A stretch of DNA of 64,000 nucleotides from Ptiloglossa arizonensis (lineage: Eukaryota > Arthropoda > Insecta > Hymenoptera > Colletidae): assembly GCF_051014685.1 (NCBI RefSeq), contig NW_027479276.1:103266-167265 (forward strand). The letters are read 5' to 3'. Positions 57,897 through 64,000 of this stretch are shown here, in pieces; positions within the stretch are counted from its first letter, which is position 1; every line of letters begins with the position of its first letter. Position numbers and translations under genes: made by a program. The notes beneath the pieces were generated by a model. It saw only the letters and a list, made by a program, of their open reading frames with translations. It searched no databases and was not told the origin of the DNA.

Positions 57897-60800
57897 TTAA
57901 CGTATAACGTATAACGTATAACGTATAACGTATAACGTAATACGTATAACATATAACGTATAACGTATAAAGTATAACGTATACGTATAACGTACAACGT
58001 ATAACCTATAACAAATACCGTATAACGTATAACGTATAACGTATAACGTATAACGTATAACGTATAACGTATAACGTTAACGTATACCGTATACGTATAA
58101 CGTATAACGTATAATGTATAACGTATAACGTATAACGTATAACGTATATCGTATATAGTATAACGTATAAACGTGTGACGTATAACGTATAACGTATAAC
58201 GTATGACGTATAGCGTATACCGTATAAAGTATAAACGTATAACGTATAACGTATAACGTAAATAACGTATAACGTATAACGTATAACGTATAACGTCTAA
58301 CGTATAACGTATAACGTATAACGTGTGACGTATAACGTATAACGTATAACGTAATACGTATAACATATAACGTATAACGTATAAAGTATAACGTATAACG
58401 TACAACGTATAACCTATAACAAATACCGTATAACGTTATAAGTATAACGTATAACGTATAACGTATACGTATAACGTATAACGTATAACGTATAACGTAT
58501 AACGTATAACGTATAACGTATAACGTATAACGTATAACGCATAACGTATAACGTATAACGTATAACGTATAACGTATAACGTATAACGTATAACGTATAA
58601 CGTATAACGTATAACGTATAACGTATAACGTATAACGTATAACGTATAACGTATAACGTATAACGTATAACGTATAACGTATAACAAATAACGTATAACG
58701 TATAACGTATAAACGTATAACGTATAACGTATAACGTGCAACGTATATACGTATAACGTATAACGTATAACGTATAACGTATAACGTATAACGTATACGT
58801 AATAACGTATAACGTAATACGTATAACGTATAACGTATAACGTATAACGTCATACGTATACGTATACCGTATAACGTATAACGTATATCGTATAAAGTAT
58901 AAAGTATAACGTATAACGTATAACGTCTTAACGTATAACGTATAACGTATAACGTATAACGTATAACTATAACGTATAACGTATAACGTATAACGTATAA
59001 CGTATAACGTATAACGTATAACGTATAACGTATAACGTATAACGTATAACGTATAACGTATAACGTATAACGTATAACGTGTGACGTATAACGTATAACG
59101 TATAACGTATAGCGTATACCGTATAAAGTATAACTATAACGTATAACGTATAACGTATAACGTATAACGTATAACGTATAACGTATAACGTATAACGTAT
59201 ATCGTATAAAGTATAAAGTATAACATATAATGTAAAACGTATAGCGTATAACGTATAACGTATACCGTATAACGTATAACGTATGTCGTATTAAAGTATA
59301 AAGTATAACGTATAACGTATAACGTATAACGTATAACGTATAACGTATAACGTATACGAATACGTATAAATATACGTATAAAGTATAACGTATAACGTAT
59401 AACGTACAACGTATAACCTATAACAAATACGTATAACGTATACGTATAACGTATAACGTATAACGTATAAACGTATAACGTATAACGTATACCGTATAAC
59501 GTATAACGTATGTCGTATAAAGTATAAAGTATAACGTATAACGTATAACGTCTAACGTATAACGTAGAACGTTAAACGTATAACGTAATACGTATAACAT
59601 ATAAGCTATAAACGTATAAAGTATAACGTATAACGTATAACGTACAACGTATAACCTATAACAAATACCGTATAACGTATAACGTATAACGTATAACGTA
59701 TAACGTATAACGTATAACGTATAACGTATAACGTATAACGTATAAACGTATAACGTATAACGTATAACGTAAACGTATAACGTATAACGTATAACGTATA
59801 ACGTATAACGTATAACGTATAACGTATAACGTATAACGTATATAACGTATAACGTATAACGTATAACGTATAACGTATAACGTATAACGTATAACGTATA
59901 ACGTAAAAGCGTATTAGCGTAATAACGTATACGTATAACGTATAACGTATAACGTATAACGTATAACGTATAACGTATAACGTATAACGTATAACGTATA
60001 ACGTATAACGTATAACGTATAACGTATAACGTATAACGTATAACGTATAACGTATAACGTATAACGTATACGTATAACGTATAAACGTATATCGTATAAA
60101 GCATAACGTATAACGTTATAACGTATAACGTATAACGTATAACGTATAACGTAATACGTATAACATATAACGTATAACGTATAAAGTATAACGTATAACG
60201 TATAAACGTACAACGTATAACCTATAACAAATACCGTATAACGTATAACGTATACGTATAACGTATAACGTATAACGTAATACGTATAACGTATAACGTA
60301 TACGTATGACGTATAACGTATAACGTATAATGTATAACGTATAACGTATAACGTATAACGTATATCGTATATAGTATAACGTATAACGTGTGACGTATAA
60401 CGTATAACGTATAACGTATGACGTATAGCGTATACCGTATAAAGTATAACGTATAACGTATAACGTATAACGTATAACGTATAACGTATAACGTATAACG
60501 TATAAACGTCTAACGTATAACGTATAACGTATAACGTGTGACGTATAACGTGTGACGTATAACGTATAACGTATAACGTATAACGTGTGACGTATAACGT
60601 GTGACGTATAAGTATAACGTATAACGATAACGTATAACGTATAACGTATAACGTATAACGTATAACGTATAACGTTAAAACGTATAACGTATAACGTATA
60701 ACGTATAACGTATAACGTATAACGTATAACGTATAACGTATAACGTATATCGTATAAGTATTAAGTATTAACGTATAAACGTATAACGTCTAACGTATAA

Positions 60801-63800
60801 CGTATAACGTATAACCTATAACGTATAACGTATAACGTATAAAACGTATAACGTATAACGTATAACGTATAACGTATAACGTATAACGTAAAACGTATAA
60901 CGTATAACGTATAACGTTAACGTATAACGTATACCGTATAAACGTATAACATATAACGTATAATGTATAACGTATAACGTATAACGAATAACGTATATCG
61001 TATAAAGTATAACGTATAACGTGTGACGTATATAACGCTAACGTATAACGTATAGCGTATACAGTTATAACGTATAACGTATAACGTATAACGTATAACG
61101 TATAACGTATAACGTATAAAGCGTATAACGTATAACGTATAAACGTATAACGTTAACGTATAACGTATAATGTATAACGTATAACGTATAACGTATAACG
61201 TATATCGTATAAAAGTATAACGTATAACGTGTGACGTATAACGTATAACGTATAACGTATAGCGTATACCGTATAAAGTATAACGTATAACGTATAACGT
61301 ATAACGTATAACGTATAACGTATAACGTATAACGTATAACGTATAACGTATAACGTATAACGTATAACGTATAACGTATAACGTATAACGTATAATGTAT
61401 AACGTATACGTATAACGTATAACGTATATCGTATAAAGTATAACGTATAACGTGTGACGTATAACGTATAACGTATAACGTATAGCGTATACCGTATAAA
61501 GTATAACGTATAACGTATAACGTATAACCTATAACGTATAACGTATAACGTATAACGTATAACGTATAACGTATAACGTATAACGTATAACGTATAAACG
61601 TATAACGTATAACGTATAACGTATAACGTATAACGTATAACGTATACGTATAACGTATATCGTATAAAGTATAAAGTATAACGTATAACGTATAACGTCT
61701 AACGTATAACGTATAACGTATAACGTATAACGTATAACGTATAACGTATAACGTATAACGTATAACGTATAACGTATAACGTATAACGTATAACGTATAA
61801 CGTATAACGATATAACGTATAACGTATAACGTATAACGTATAACGTATAACGTATAACGTATAACGTATAACGTGTGACGTATAACGTATAACGTATAAC
61901 GTATAGCGTATACCGTATAAAAGTATACGTATAACGTATACGTATAACGTATAACGTATAACGTATAACGTATAACGTATAACGTATAACGTATAACGTA
62001 TAACGTATAACGTATACGATAACGTATAACGTATAACGTATAATCGTATAACGTATAACGTATAACGTATAACGTATACCGTATAACGTATAACGTATGT
62101 CGTACAAAGTATAAAGTATAACGTATAACGTATAACGTATAACGTATAACGTATAACGTATAACGTATAACGTATAACGTATAACGTATAACGTATAACG
62201 TATAACGTATAACGTATAACGTATAACGTATAACGTATAACGTATAACGTATAACGTATAACGTATAACCTATAACAAATAACGTATAACGTATAACGTA
62301 TAACGTATAACGTATAACGTATAACGTATACCGTATAACGTATAACGTATAACATATAATGTATAAACGTATAGCGTATACGTATAACGTATACCGTATA
62401 AACGTATAACGTATGTCGTATAAAGTATAAAGTATAACGTATAACGTATAACGTCTAACGTATAACGTATAACGTATAACGTATACGTAATACGTATAAC
62501 ATATAACGTATAAAGTATAACGTATAACGTATAACGTACAACGTATAACCTATAACAAATACCGTATATACGTATAACGTATAACGTATAACGTAATACG
62601 TATAACGTATAACGTATAACGTATAACGTATAACGTATACCGTATAACGTATAACGTATAACGTATAACGTATAACGTATAACGTATAACGTATAACGTA
62701 TAACGTAAAACGTATAACGTATAGCGTATAACGTATAACGTATAACGTATAACTATAACGTATAAACGTATACGTATAACGTATAACGTATAACGTATAA
62801 CGTATAACGTATAACGTATAACGTATAACGCATAACGGTGTGACGTATAACGTAAACGTATAACGTATAGCGTAACCGTAAAAGTATAACGTATAACGTA
62901 AGTAAAACGTATAACGTATAACGTAAACGTATAACGATAACGTAAACGTACAACGTATAACGTATAACGTATAACGTATACGTATAATCGTATAACGTAT
63001 AACGTATCAAGTATAACGTACTATACGTATAACGTATACCGTATAACGTATAAACGTATAACGTATAACGTATAACGTATAACGTATAACGTATAAGTAT
63101 GACGTAAAAACGTATACCGTTAGCGTATAACGTAAACCGATAACGTATAACGTATAACGTATCACTAAGTATATCGATACGTATAACGTATAACGTATAA
63201 CGTATAACGTAAACGTATAACGTATAACGTATAACGTATAACGTATAACGTATACGTATACCGTATAACGTATTACGTATAACGTATAACGTATTAACGT
63301 ATAACGTATAACGTATAACGTATACGTATAACGATAACGTATACTGTGATACTGAAGTACGGTATAACGTAATAACGTATAACGTTAACGTCTACGTATA
63401 ACGTATACCGTATAACGTATAACGTATAACGTATAACGTTTACGTATAACGTTTATCGTATAAAGTATAACGTATAACGTGTGGACGTATAACGTATAAC
63501 GTATAACGATAACCTATAACAAATTTACGTATAACGTATAACGTATAACGTATAACGTATACCGTAAAACGTATACCGTATAACGTATAATAACGTAAAA
63601 CGTAATAACGTATAACGTATAACGTATAACGTATAACGTATAACGTATAAACGTATAAGAACGTATACGTTTACGGTATAACGTATAACGTATAACGTAT
63701 AACGTATAACGTATACGTATAACGTATGTCGTATAAAGTATAAAGTATAACGTATAACGTATAACGTCTAACGTATAACGTGATAACGTATAACGCTTAC

Positions 63801-64000
63801 GTAATCGTATAACATATAAGATAAAGTATAACGTATAACGTATAACGTACAACGTATAACCCTATAACATAATACCGTATAACGTATAACGTATAACGTA
63901 TAACGTATAACGTATAACGTATAACGTATAACGTATAACGTATACGTATATCGTATAAAGTATAACGATAACGTATATCGTATAAACGTATAACGTATAC
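57897..64000 (+). repeat. Same satellite array with dense small indels
   Basis: The heptamer and its variant markers continue to the last base, but the 7-bp phase is broken again and again from about 57,897 on. Many events change the only two-base homopolymer of the unit: AA becomes A (for example at 57,983) or AAA (for example at 58,169). Others lose or gain one or two bases. Density rises toward the end, to roughly one indel per 20-40 bp after about 62.7 kb. Under this noise the usual HOR order can still be read, so this is the same satellite and not a different sequence. It could be unpolished or low-coverage assembly, or a truly decayed array edge. No gene is present. Confidence 0.93.
60030..62350. 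repeat. Indel-rich copy of the 3.9-kb HOR (matches 41.0-43.8 kb)
   Basis: Recognisable markers in the same order as copy 2 of the 3.9-kb duplication: a C7A unit changed to AAGC near 60,098, T4A/A5T, G1A, T4C, AAATACC (60,230), A6T/C7A (60,367), A5G, A3C (60,507), four A3G/A5G units (60,536-60,605), A5T/C7A (about 60,768), A3C, lone G1C and T2A (60,986). The four clustered A3G/A5G units are found only in copy 2 at 41.5 kb, so this copy is closer to copy 2 than to copy 1. Small indels, absent from the 41-kb copy, are laid over it. Confidence 0.83.

Noticed and set aside
63330..63365. A short stretch that looks non-repetitive (around 63,343-63,362)
   Set aside because: Only about 20 bases depart from the heptamer, in the noisiest part of the window, and repeat resumes on both sides. 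Most likely clustered errors and not a foreign insert.
1..64000. Telomeric repeat array
   Set aside because: The unit has a single G and no G run on either strand, unlike known telomerase templates, and the array carries many fixed variant units and HOR blocks. No other telomere motif is visible at either end.
1..64000. CRISPR array or similar repeat-spacer structure
   Set aside because: There are no spacers. Sequence between variant units is always the same heptamer.
1..64000. TATA boxes, bZIP ACGT cores or CRE half-sites as real promoters
   Set aside because: TATAA and ACGT occur in every unit by construction and TGACG in every GTGTGAC unit. Presence alone carries no information, and there is no gene to serve.
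57897..64000. Short + or - strand frames with irregular peptides in the last 6 kb
   Set aside because: They arise from small indels in the repeat and contain only scrambled pieces of the satellite peptide.
1..64000. Hairpin-forming palindromes giving a cruciform array
   Set aside because: The plain unit is palindromic only over ACGT or TATA. The longer palindrome ACGTATACGT appears only where an A is deleted in the noisy end.
1..64000. A new defence, toxin or biosynthetic system
   Set aside because: No coding capacity other than repeat artefacts exists anywhere in the window.

Overview
The whole 64 kb window is one uninterrupted array of a 7-bp simple satellite. The + strand reads (GTATAAC)n, also written ACGTATA, and the - strand (GTTATAC)n. 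That is about 9,140 units, all in the same orientation. I found no gene, RNA gene, mobile element, CRISPR, origin or any non-satellite DNA. Each unit is 28.6% GC and carries one CpG at the junction of two units. An array this long, with single-base variant units and nested internal duplications, suggests heterochromatic satellite DNA of a eukaryote (pericentromeric, centromeric or subtelomeric). The species cannot be read from the sequence, and I do not recognise the heptamer as a named satellite.

Notation: the unit is numbered G1 T2 A3 T4 A5 A6 C7 and a variant is named by its substitutions (A6T is GTATATC, C7A is GTATAAA, A3G/A5G is GTGTGAC, A6G is GTATAGC, A6C is GTATACC, C7T is GTATAAT, A3C is GTCTAAC, G1C is CTATAAC, T4C is GTACAAC, and so on). 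A few dozen variant units recur in fixed order. They act as markers of a higher-order repeat (HOR) structure with blocks from about 50 bp to 3.9 kb, duplicated in tandem or found again 9 to 21 kb away. Distances between matching markers are multiples of 7 except where a named indel lies between them.

Layout: 1-4,800 has interleaved duplications (offsets 1,862 and 2,569 bp). 4,800-15,300 has several copies of a block marked by an A5C unit, and a cluster rich in G1T and A5G/A6T units. 15,300-20,150 has 1.8-1.9 kb repeats that share a one-base deletion. 20,340-22,350 is a 1.0 kb tandem duplication. 22,350-26,100 is mixed. 26,100-33,000 has many copies of a doubled A6T-C7A motif. 33,000-36,700 has a 1,029-bp repeat and long-range copies. 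36,700-44,430 is a 3.8-3.9 kb tandem duplication. 44,430-57,890 has 1,099-bp, 1.46 kb and 1.9 kb repeats. 57,897-64,000 is the same HOR material with dense one- and two-base indels.

The long reading frames on the - strand (up to about 750 codons) are arithmetic by-products. The - strand repeat has no stop codon in any frame, and all three frames give the same heptapeptide, YTLYVIR. They are not annotated as genes. The points most worth a second look are the HOR structure, the contrast between inherited and private indels, and the abrupt change in sequence quality at 57.9 kb.
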